Part shown: positions 33,834 to 43,053 of the stretch, in pieces
Numbering within the stretch: position 1 is the stretch's first letter
How the letters are laid out: each line of letters begins with the position of its first letter
Origin: Silene latifolia
Lineage: Eukaryota > Streptophyta > Magnoliopsida > Caryophyllales > Caryophyllaceae
Direction of reading: 5' to 3'
Assembly: GCF_048544455.1 (NCBI RefSeq)
Contig: NC_133529.1
Span: forward strand, 50,033,901-50,097,900
Length of the DNA: 64,000 nucleotides
Position numbers and translations under genes: made by a program
The notes under the pieces: generated by a model
Told to the model about the DNA's origin: nothing
What the model saw: the letters and a program-made list of their open reading frames with translations, nothing else
Databases searched by the model: none

Positions 33834-35169
33834 TGTAACACCCCCATACTTCGAGTGCCTTACCAGGACCACTCAGGTATGAAGACATCACCATCTCGGT
33901 CGCCCGAGGTATGATAATCAAATAGACAAAACGGAAACAACATTTATTATAAATAGTTTAATGATAAATACAATCCTCAAAACCAAACCAAAGTACGATA
34001 CATTATTCAAACTATCTGTTCTCAACTGAAATGTAAATAAATACTAAACTACAGCGGAAGACTCTATCGTCATGTCGTGGCCATCCCAGCTATCCCAGTA
34101 TCATCTCTATACCTGTTCAATATCTGCTCACCATCCCCGAATGGATCACCGCAGGTTTTACAAAACAACACCGGGGTCAGTACTAATCACACAATCAAGA
34201 TAGATAACAACAATAAGACAAACAGACAGCTGAACTGTCACACACACACACACACACACCACCAACTCCCATCGTCTCAATCTCGATCGTCCACTTTGGA
34301 CCGACCACGCGATGGGGGACCGCACTGCGTTCCCACCTAAGCCCCGCTCATCGTACGAGCGATAACCCTGTCCATTAATGTGCACATCCCCTTTCGTGGC
34401 GGGTTCCACGAAGGACGAAACTAGGGCGTGATATCACTCCCGCAAGTGACCCCACTCAGCCGAGAACGCATATCGAGAACCATCAACAAACACAACCACA
34501 ATCACAATCACAATCACAATCATCATATCAAACAACTAACTACAGCACATCACCAATATCCCATTATGGGACTAATACTGAGTAGGAAATCCTACCTGGA
34601 AAGCACAACACGCAGACGTATCTCTGTTTGTATCAAACGGCTCCTCTACGAATTCTCCTCCTACCATACAACACATAGATGCTACCATTCAAATACTACT
34701 CATAAAAACCCCCAATTCCTAAATTAGGGTTTCACCAATCTTAACAAAACATTATATAAATTATATTAAAAGCTTACCCTCGACGCAAGGAATCCAACGA
34801 CACGAACTACGATACGAACTGACCGTCTGAACTCCGGGAATTGTCAAGAACGCGATTAGGAAGAAGACTAGTTGCTTTCTCTCTTAAACAGGTTTTAGGT
34901 TTTGTAAAAAGTGATTTAGAACAATGACGAATATGTTTAAATACCTTAATCGCGTAATTAACAAAACCCGAGAAAACTCCCCGTAAAACCGGACACTCGA
35001 TCGAGTACCCAAGGTACTCGATCGAGTCTCTCTACTCGATCGAGTGCCCCTGACTACTCGATCGAGTGCCCAACAGTCGAAACTATTTTATTCCACAACT
35101 TGCCCATACTCGACAGAGTAAGGGCTACTCGATAGAGTACCCCCAAGACTATAAATACGGAGTATTACA
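33834..35169 (-). repeat. TE-E 5' LTR (1336 bp)
   Basis: Bounded by TGTAACACCCCC and GGAGTATTACA, then ATCGG (35170-35174). It matches 26945-28258 with roughly 25-30 differences by eye, many of them indels in short homopolymers or dinucleotides (for example a longer CA run near 34241-34258). It has the GNRA hairpin at 33895-33908 and palindromes from 34995. Confidence 0.9.
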
Positions 35170-35186
35170 ATCGGGGTGTTACAAAG

Positions 35187-35198
35187 TGGTATGAGAGC
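35187..35198 (+). promoter_or_regulatory. TE-D primer binding site (initiator Met tRNA)
   Basis: TGGTATGAGAGC lies three bases after the 5' LTR end GTGTTACA; it differs from TGGTATCAGAGC at one position. This fixes TE-D orientation as plus. Confidence 0.8.
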
Positions 35199-35905
35199 GA
35201 CAATTTTGGAACCTGAAACAATGAACCAAATGAATGTAGGGTGTCAAATTAAAATCAACCTGGTATATGTGTGTTGGGAACCTCTTATGTCGATTTAAGG
35301 TGAGAAGGCGCTCTCATCTCAGAATCTCGGCCCCAATCATGCTTAAGCCAGCCACCGTGGAAGGGTAGATGTATATGAGTGTCTTTGTGCTAGTGTGTGT
35401 TAAAGGTGTATACTTGTAGTAGCCTATGTGGTAAAGTGGGAACCGTGGTGTGTTAAAACTATGGGTGTGGTACTTGTAAATTGTGAATCTTGTGAAGTTG
35501 TTGGATGATACATGATAAGTGAATTGCGTAGTTGAACATGATAGACCTCGAGCATGATGTGTTCTTAATATGTGGCCTCTAAAATGGGTTAATGAAGTAT
35601 CGAATATGTATATAGTTGCATGATGAGGTATGTCGACGTAAGTTTATAGTTGTTTCTATATACTATATAGTTAAGTTGTTCGGGTATATTCGTAGTGGCA
35701 TATATTGTTTACTACCGGTTATGTGCATAGGAACATGTGTCGCTTATGAATATCGTAATGAAGTTTTATGATTTGTGACGTGCCTTGTTGTGATGGAATT
35801 AGGGTTTTAGTGGTGATGAGCCCGATTAAGTGCAACTCCGAACGAGGTTTATTGTTTTTCAGAAAAAACTCTTAGTAACTTAAAATTTCGTTCATGTTCT
35901 GTTGA

Positions 35906-36090
35906 ACTCGGCCGAGTAGAGTTTATACTTGACCGAGTAGGCCATACTCAGCCGAACAGTGAGGCACTCGACCGAGTATTCGGACTGGCATATTACACAT
36001 GCTACTGATTTCGGTATACTCCACCGAGCAGATCAAATACTCGACCGAGTAAGCCATACTCGGCCGAGTAAACCCGATACTCGACCGAGT
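35906..36090 (+). promoter_or_regulatory. TE-D leader palindrome array, two blocks of four
   Basis: Block one starts at 35906, 35926, 35945 and 35966; block two at 36018, 36039, 36058 and 36079. Steps are 20, 19, 21, then 52, then 21, 19, 21. Consensus ACTCGRCCGAGT. It lies about 600 bp upstream of the ORF-B ATG and before the leader intron. The 1.5 kb leader has no credible ORF. Confidence 0.75.
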
Positions 36091-36281
36091 ATCAATTTAT
36101 CGCGGACCAACTCGGTTAATTAGGAAAACCCTATAACTCCCCTTCCTACCTTATTTCCGCCTCTTTACCTTTCATTTTACTCAAAACTCTTCAAAATTCT
36201 TTCTCTCTCAAAAACACTTGGGTGATTCTTGGTTGTGATTGCTCTTGGATTCCTTATTGTATTTTCAAAACCTCAATCAAG

Positions 36282-36703
36282 GTAAAGTATTTAATCAATT
36301 TCCTCAACTTTGCTTTCAATCTATGGTAAAATTTGTCCAAAATTTCGAACCTTTAACTCTTGTAATCCGTGTTTATGTGCTCCAACTTTGATATTTTGGG
36401 TTCTAATTGTTCTTAAACACCGCCTATGTATACTCTAAAATGGTTTTATGCTTGAAATCGCCCATCTTATGTTACAAAAAGTTTTTAGGTTTGCTTTAAG
36501 TTTTGATTTTTGGTCACCTAGGTTGCTTTATCATGTTTCTTTGAGAGTTAGTTGATGATAAAAATGCTTTCCTTGGTTAGTATGACTTGTATTTGTGAGA
36601 AAAATCCGTCTTAAAACTTTGTCATAAAAGTGTATAATTCGAAAAACAGTCCTTACTATGGCAAAATTTTGGAAAAATCCTTGATGAATTCACCTTTTTG
36701 CAG
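36282..36703 (+). other. Predicted leader intron of TE-D (422 nt)
   Basis: Donor CAATCAAG then GTAAAG at 36282; acceptor CACCTTTTTGCAG ending at 36703; the ORF-B ATG follows one base later (36705). The interior is T-rich, as plant introns are. TE-A has a similar acceptor placed exactly one base before its ORF-B ATG, which supports splicing as a shared feature. This is prediction only. Confidence 0.55.
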
Positions 36704-36704
36704 C

Positions 36705-38279
36705 ATGCCGAAAGCAAAAGCCCCAGCTAAGAAGCGGACTCACGCCAATGTTCACTTGGAAATGGGTCAATATAGTCAAGAACCCGTTGTTCCTCCGGTG
36801 GAGTAACATCCATCAGTAATTTTCTCTGACTTTAAGCAGCGAGCTGCTTTTGTGACCTTGATGGGTCGGACCATGAGGCCGACACGTTGTGTGGATCCCG
36901 ACATCTTGGAGACCTTCGGGGTTAAAGGGGATATCGTGCACATTTTTGAAATTTTGGGAATGGAGGGACTCTACCACCTACGCAAGAAGTCCTACCCATA
37001 CTTGATCTTGGAGTTTTTGAGCTCCTTTGTGTATGATGTAAAGGGGAAAACCGTTTCTTTCCGCCTAATGAACGAGGATCATGACCTAACCCCTGATGAG
37101 TTTGTCGGTCACCTTGGTCTAGAGACGGAGAAAGAGGGGTACATTAGTGATGTGGCGAAGAACAGCGGTGCATCCTACTACCTACCTTACCTAACTGGCC
37201 GACCCGTTCCTAGTGCGAGTGTTATCTAAATCAAGGATGTACAGCATGTGTCCCTCTGTATGTTCCTTAGGATGATGACTTGCCTTTTGTTTGGGAAGGA
37301 GGATGTGAGCAAGCTGAACTCCCATGAGGTCATAATGTTGATGTCTTGACTTAACCTTCGCCGGGGGACTCCATTTTACTATAGTGCTCCCGGGGTCGTA
37401 TGCTCTAGTTTGGACCTCATGGCACGATCTTCGAACCATCATCTTTCTTGTGGGGCTATAGTGACCCGTTTATCTCAGAGGTTGAATGACTTTGAGGCTC
37501 CACCTGCGTCCGGTACTGTGTTGTTTGAGTCCATCCCTACGATGGATGAGAAGTATCGGTGTCATAAAAGGTGGCTTACGAAGTTGGAGGATGGGTCGTA
37601 TGCGTGGAGAGTGAGGGGATCCATGTGGATGGTGCTCCCCGATCCCGAGCACCTACCTGTGATTGACCATTTGGCTGAGTATGACCTGGGGAGTGGCGAG
37701 CCTAGACCTGAGCCTCAGTTTTACTTGATGGACCCCAACATCGTCCGAGACCTAACTGAGCCTATCTGCGTGACGGAGAAGCAACTGTTCGGTCCCCCGC
37801 CACGTGAGTGCCATAGAGGGAGAGCAGCTAGGGTGGACGAGGCTGAGACTGAGCCTTCCTTCTCTACATCGAGCTTTTACCCATCACAGTAATCGCCTTG
37901 CCCCACTGTCCACGACTCGAGGATGGAGGTTAGTGATCTGGCTGAGCGGATCTCAACTACCATGGTGCTCCGAAACATGCATGAGATGGCCTACAACAAG
38001 GGTATAGGGACAGGGTTGGCACAGCCTGTTTGGTGGAGAGGACCCGGGAATGACACGGAGGTCTTCCATAGTTACGGAGTTGATCCCAACCTTTGGAGAC
38101 CGGCGGAGGAGATCGAGTTTCGCTGCCTCGCGGGACCGTGAAGAGCCAACTATGGCAGTCAGCTAGGCGAGGCCGGGAGATGGACTGGTGGTCAAGGCTA
38201 CTCAGCTGGAGCTTTTCAGGGAGCAGGAAAATCTGGAGAAGGTACATCTGGCACCGGAGGTGCTGAGGAGATGGAGTAG
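36705..38279 (+). pseudogene. TE-D ORF-B: 524-codon frame with five stops and no frameshift
   Basis: The frame opens MPKAKAPAKKRTHANVH, a basic start, and stays in one phase to TAG at 38277-38279. Internal stops are at 36804, 37227, 37347, 37890 and 38139. Landmarks are DPDILETFGVKGDIVHIFEI, LILEFLSSFVYD, VSFRLMNEDHDLTPDEFVGH, then CGAIVTRLSQRLNDFE, MVLRNMHEMAYNKGI, WWRGPGN, and a Gly/Ser-rich tail ending in acidic EEME. Length agrees with TE-H ORF-B (523 codons) and nearly with TE-G (562). It belongs to the family seen in the post-pol position of Athila elements, where an env-like or accessory role has been suggested. I see no signal peptide or membrane helix in this copy. It is the only gene of TE-D. 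Confidence 0.75.
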
Positions 38280-39401
38280 AGTGCGGATATTTGATTCCGC
38301 TTTATTTCTAGACTTGTTTCTCGGTTTGTTGTTGGATATTTGCTTGCGTTATCGTACTTTTTTGGGATGTTGTAATTGGCCATAATGCCACTACTTGCTT
38401 TTAGTACTACGTTGAGTTATTTGGATCGGGACTTTGAGTCGGTGTTAGAATATCTCACTGTTTGTAAGAATGAACTTTGATGTGTGTGTTTTGGATGGTG
38501 AAATTCACATTCGGCCCTGGAAAATACAGCTGAGCATGCCAATACTCGGCCGAGTATCAAGTACTCGACCGAGTACTTCATGATACTCGACCGAGTAACC
38601 GGATATTACAGCCCTCGTTATTTAAAATTGTTATGGAATTAATTGGGTAACTATTTTTGGTACGTGCATGATTCAATGTCTTAGTGTCATATTCAGACTT
38701 CATGATATGCACTTTATTTATATGATAACGAGGTATGATCGAAATTTGAGATGTGACGGTAATAGTAATATAAGATCTGGAATGTGTGTGTTGGCGGTAA
38801 TCAGTGCTGACTGAATGGCAATGGTATCATCATTGTCCATATACATACGATTCTCATCTCTTTGTTTATGTTACATGTCTTGTCTCCTTAAATTCCATGA
38901 ATAGGGTGATTGCTTACATACATTATGGACGTGTCATACTCGTCTTGTGACATGATATATGTTCCATGATTGTTGTCTTCTTGCGTAAGTATAAGTTTGG
39001 TGAATGGTTAGAATGAACTTCGGGGACGAAGTTCCTTTTTGGAGGGGTAGATAACATCGCGGTAAAAGTTCTAACAAGTTCTTCTATGCTTCATCTTTAT
39101 TTTAACTTTCAAGTTCTGAATCGTCACAAACTTGTGTAACACGTACCTTCTTTGAATTTAACTATGCTACGTAATAAATTGGGTAGTTGTATACAATAAC
39201 AGTATAGTGATGCGTTGTGGTCGTCGAAGCATTGTCAAGGATGTTTAAAAACCTAATATGATGTGTTTCATATGTGTCTTAAACATTTGTGTGGTGTTCA
39301 TTGTCGTGAAGCGATAGGTCTTTCCTTAGGTGTGTTGTCCGTTGTTTTTGGGAAGTATGAGATGAACGTCGGGGACGAAGTTCCTTTTATGGGGGGAAGA
39401 C
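38280..39401 (+). other. TE-D 3' region: palindrome cluster and two PPT-hairpin modules
   Basis: No gene is seen. Three palindromes start at 38544, 38563 and 38585 (ACTCGGCCGAGT, ACTCGACCGAGT twice). The hairpin GAACTTCGGGGACGAAGTTC is at 39015-39034, followed by a GGAGGGG purine tract. A second copy is at 39364-39383 (one arm changed, GAACGTC), followed by TTTTATGGGGGGAAGAC directly before the 3' LTR; that tract is the one expected to prime plus-strand synthesis. Confidence 0.65.
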
Positions 39402-42319
39402 TATAGTACCCGCCCTGTTTAAGGACCCCTTGACCGACCGTTTGACCAATGGAGACTCGTAGCAATGGATATGAGAGAGAATAGGAGACCTACGTATCTG
39501 TTACTCGACCTAGTAGGCACTACTCGGTCGAGTAGTGGTAATACTCGACCGAGTATGGCTTACTCGGTCGAGTATGAAGACACTCGACCCGAGTATCGCG
39601 GCTGTTGACGCGTTATTATAAAACGAGAGATTTTAAACCTTATTTCATTTTCGACGGTTCCTTATATTTCTAACCCTAATCTCTCTCTCTCTCTGTCCAA
39701 CCTATCACCCACCTCTCTATACTCTCTCATCTAGCCTAGACACTAACCCAAGAAGGGGGAATGGTTCATGGTTGGAGTCTTCGAGTCGGGATGTCATCGT
39801 TGCCAACTTCGGTCCGCGTCTCAAGGTAAGTCGTTGTTTCGTTGTTGTCTTTCAGTAGGTTTTTGGGGTTGTCTAGTAATAGGATATCGTTACCACTATT
39901 AGGATTCGCCTCGGAGTCTTGCCTAGCTAGTCGTTGGATACACTTTCATGGATTAGCGATAAGGTAGTGTTTCCCTACTCGGTTTACTGTTTAATTGATT
40001 TAGGATTGTGTTGTAATTGTTTGTATGATTGATATTGTGATTCTCTGTTGTTGTTGGATTGGATTTTGGTGTTGGTGTTGTGATGGTTGGTGATGTTCGC
40101 GAGGTGCGTCCTCGTCTGAGTGAAGTCACTTGCGGGAGTGGCTTCACACCCAAGTTTCGCCCTCGGTGGAACCCGCCACAGGAGGGGATATGCACATTAA
40201 TTAACATGGTTATCGCTCGTTGATGAGCGGGGCTTAGGTGGGTACGTGAAGAGTCTATTGATCCAAAATACTCAAGAGGGGGGGGGGGGGGGTGAATTGA
40301 GGATTTAAAACTTTTGAAAGCTTTTTCGATTATGCGTATATAATTGATTATTTAAAGTTTATTGATTAAACTTTAACTAATCAACTAAGTGAATGTAAAA
40401 CGAAATAACAAACAAACGAAAGAACGAGGAGACACACGGTTTTTGAAGTGGTTCAGTTTTACAAGTCGAAACCTACGTCCACTATTCTCGATTAATAAAT
40501 TTAGTAGCTTTCTACGGATTACAAATTTACTAACCCAAGTCGTACAACTAACTCTAGCCGTAACTCAATGAGTACCGTTAAATACTCGAGTGACTAACTT
40601 ACGCTAATAAGAAAGCACTAATGATTCTAACAATGGTTCACGTTAATGAACAAGTAAGAAATCAACTAAGCACTATTATCTTATAACGATAAAAATAAGA
40701 ACAAGTATACGACTTTAAAACACACGACCTTTCAAAATAACAAATCGGTTTTTCTGCTTGAAAACACACGGTTTGCTTTGTAAAATTAAAATCAATTTTT
40801 ATGCTTAAGGTCTCTACTTTAAAAGTTGTAAAGAGTAAAGTATTTATAGGAAGGAAAGAGTAGGCAACTCGGTTTTGCACAAACCCTAATAGCCAAAACA
40901 ATAAGATATGTAAACAAATCATATCTTCTATTATCTCTTTCCTAAAAGCCTTTAAAAGATAATAAAAAATATCCCAAGAGATAGAATATAATCTATTCAA
41001 ATATTATCTTTACTATAAATTCCAAGATATGATAAGATTTCCTAAAACAAGAATATCTTTTATCATAAACAAATATATTAAGTAAGATATGTAAAGATAT
41101 TATTATAGAATAAAATCTTCACCAAATATACCCCAGGTAACACGAGATGTCACGACCCATATGCCTCGTGACTCGTGCGAACCCTAGTCTTAACATATAG
41201 GTTAGAATTTAGGTTTTAAGAGAGGTCTTGTTGAAACCCTAATTAGTAGCAAGTTCCAACTCATAAGTTGACCCAATACGACTACTAACCAACGTTCAAC
41301 ATAAAACCGAACTCCGCACTAAACCCGGCTTTATTATATAAATACTTTTATCAAAACATTTAAAATAAACTTTAAACAATTTTCAAAACAATTTTGAAAC
41401 ATTAAAAGTCGTGTATATTAAACTCAGCATCTCAATGTTATAGTAGGAGAGCTATAACATTGAGCTCTTTTACTAGTAATGTTATAGCTGCAAAGCTATA
41501 ACTTTACTAATTCAAGAAACTCATTCTTGGTTATCATTACGAGATAATCACCTATACTATTCTAATCTTCAGAGAGATCTTCGAGTATAGGCTACGTCAT
41601 CATCCAAGCTTGATTAATCTTTAGACGGACTTCGTCTTCACATATATCTTGAATGAATCTTAATATTGTTTGATCTTGAATAGGGGCTTGAGCATTCATG
41701 CTATCATCACAATCTTCTTTGTTACTTGCTTGTAATAAGTTGATTCTAAAACACTTAGACAAACGATTACACGCAACAAGTATATAAATTATAAGACACC
41801 TTGACATCATCAAAACATAAACATATAAGCTATATGGTTCAACAGTACGGCTACGGTCCCCCACTAGCAGGGCTACACACTTAAGTGTGTAGTCAGTTAC
41901 GTGATGAGATTGGGAGCTGGAGGTGGATTGTGAACAGCTGTTTATCTTTATTGTACTTGTCTTATTTTGTTTATCTAGTGAACTGACCCCTTGTTATGTT
42001 TTCAAAACTGTGGTGATCCATTCGGGGATGGTGATGAGGTCGTTTAGCAGGTACAGCTAGTCTCGATGCTTGTAGGGCTTGGAAGGGAATCGAGTTATCA
42101 CGCTACCGAAGTAGATGTCGCCGTCACTCACTTTTAGTTGCTCTTGTGGTTGTCTGTGTTGTATCTTTATCACGCTGTTTAACGATGTAAAGTATAAAGC
42201 TATTTAATATACGTTCTACTATTGTTTATTTGATATACTACCTCGGGTAACTGAGATGGTAGCACCTTTTTTCACTGGGTGGTCCTTGGTAAGGCACCTT
42301 GGTGTATGGGGGTGTTACA
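39402..42319 (+). repeat. TE-D 3' LTR, interrupted by a solo LTR
   Basis: Starts TATAGTACCCGCC (the canonical TGTAATAC has mutated) and ends GGGGGTGTTACA at 42319. Without the insert at 40247-41844 and its duplication it is about 1315 bp, equal to the 5' LTR (1309). The GNRA hairpin at 42242-42255 shows a G-U pair (CTCGG, GTAA, CTGAG). The AACCCG-loop hairpin is at about 40160-40186. Confidence 0.85.
40247..41844 (-). mobile_element. Solo LTR, probably SIRE/Maximus-type Copia (1598 bp), TSD GTACG
   Basis: Ends are TGAAGAGTC and GTTCAACA, with GTACG at 40242-40246 and 41845-41849. The 5' LTR of TE-D shows the empty site. Read on the minus strand it starts TGTTGAACCATATAG and soon has GTTTTGATGATGTCAAG, and it ends in a C-tract with CTCTTGAGT; these features I associate with SIRE-type LTRs. 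A G14 run lies at about 40276-40289. No coding domain or second LTR is present, hence solo. ORFs of 60-112 codons inside are not supported. Confidence 0.75.
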
Positions 42320-42324
42320 GTAGT

Positions 42325-43053
42325 GACCAAAATTGTAATAATAAAACAAATTCAAAGGCACGGGTAATAGAAAACGCAGCTTAAGTCTCATTTCACCGTA
42401 CTATAGACAAACGCCAAATACCTTTCAATCTTGAAAGACAAACTAGTCGGATTCTCACGGATTTCACTCATGCACTCATAAGTATTTAAGGGTGAGTTAT
42501 ATGTGAAGATAGAAAGAAGTAGAAGCCCTCACAATACGCATTCACAATATAGACAAAAGCACATGTATCAAGGACAATAAGGTGTCAAATGGGCGAAGGT
42601 GTAGAAGTGTTTTATTCCAGGGCATGTATGGATAAGTGAGTTTAAGACGGTAGTCGCAGCGCTAACCATAACCAAATATATGATAATAAGCATAAATTAA
42701 CCCAACTAGAGATATTATCTCAACTTTGACAACCCATGAGAGACTAAAGAATTACTGTCAAACAATGCATTAGACTCTTATAACCAACCTTCTATTCCCT
42801 TAACAAATGACAATGAAGCAACTCTTATTTTTTTCTTTTTTTTTTCTCTTTTTCACTTTTTTTTTTCCGAAATCTTTTTTTTTTTTGCTGTTCATTTTCT
42901 TTTGCTTCATATTTTTCTCCTCATTTTCCAACACAACTGCTAACGAATTCTACTACACCCACAAATAACAGTAATAGTCTCAACCCAACCATAGTAGCAA
43001 AATAAACGTGATAAACAAGCAACCACGACTGTCCCCATAAGGTAGGCAAATTC
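42325..43053 (-). other. TE-B 3' internal region, non-coding
   Basis: Continuation of TE-B after the TE-D insertion. No ORF is supported. A T-rich run at 42826-42905 resembles the T-rich stretch in the TE-H 3' region (48300-48430). CACTA-3 interrupts it at 43054. Confidence 0.5.

Larger units (their letters stand above)
26945..35169 (-). mobile_element. TE-E: Tekay (chromovirus) element, full length, TSD ATCGG
   Basis: 8.2 kb, minus strand, inserted 9 bp from the end of the TE-D 5' LTR. ATCGG is duplicated at 26940-26944 and 35170-35174. The LTRs (1314 and 1336 bp) are about 98% alike by eye, so the insertion is fairly young. It has all domains in the order gag, protease, RT, RNase H, integrase, chromodomain, with catalytic motifs largely kept, but about ten frame changes break the coding region. 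Palindrome arrays are in both LTRs and in the leader. Confidence 0.92.
25645..42319 (+). mobile_element. TE-D: non-autonomous LTR retrotransposon carrying only ORF-B, TSD GTAGT
   Basis: Plus-strand element flanked by GTAGT at 25640-25644 and 42320-42324. After removing TE-E and the SIRE-like solo LTR it is about 6.8 kb: two LTRs of about 1.31 kb, an initiator-Met primer site (35187-35198), a leader with palindromes and an intron, ORF-B, a 3' region with two PPT modules, and the 3' LTR. No gag, protease, RT or integrase is present. Its LTRs share R/U5 blocks with TE-E (the GNRA hairpin and the AACCCG-loop hairpin), so an autonomous TE-E relative is the likely helper. Confidence 0.9.

Noticed and set aside
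34241..34258. Microsatellite of interest (CA)n in the TE-E LTR
   Set aside because: Short dinucleotide run present in both LTRs; ordinary length variation.
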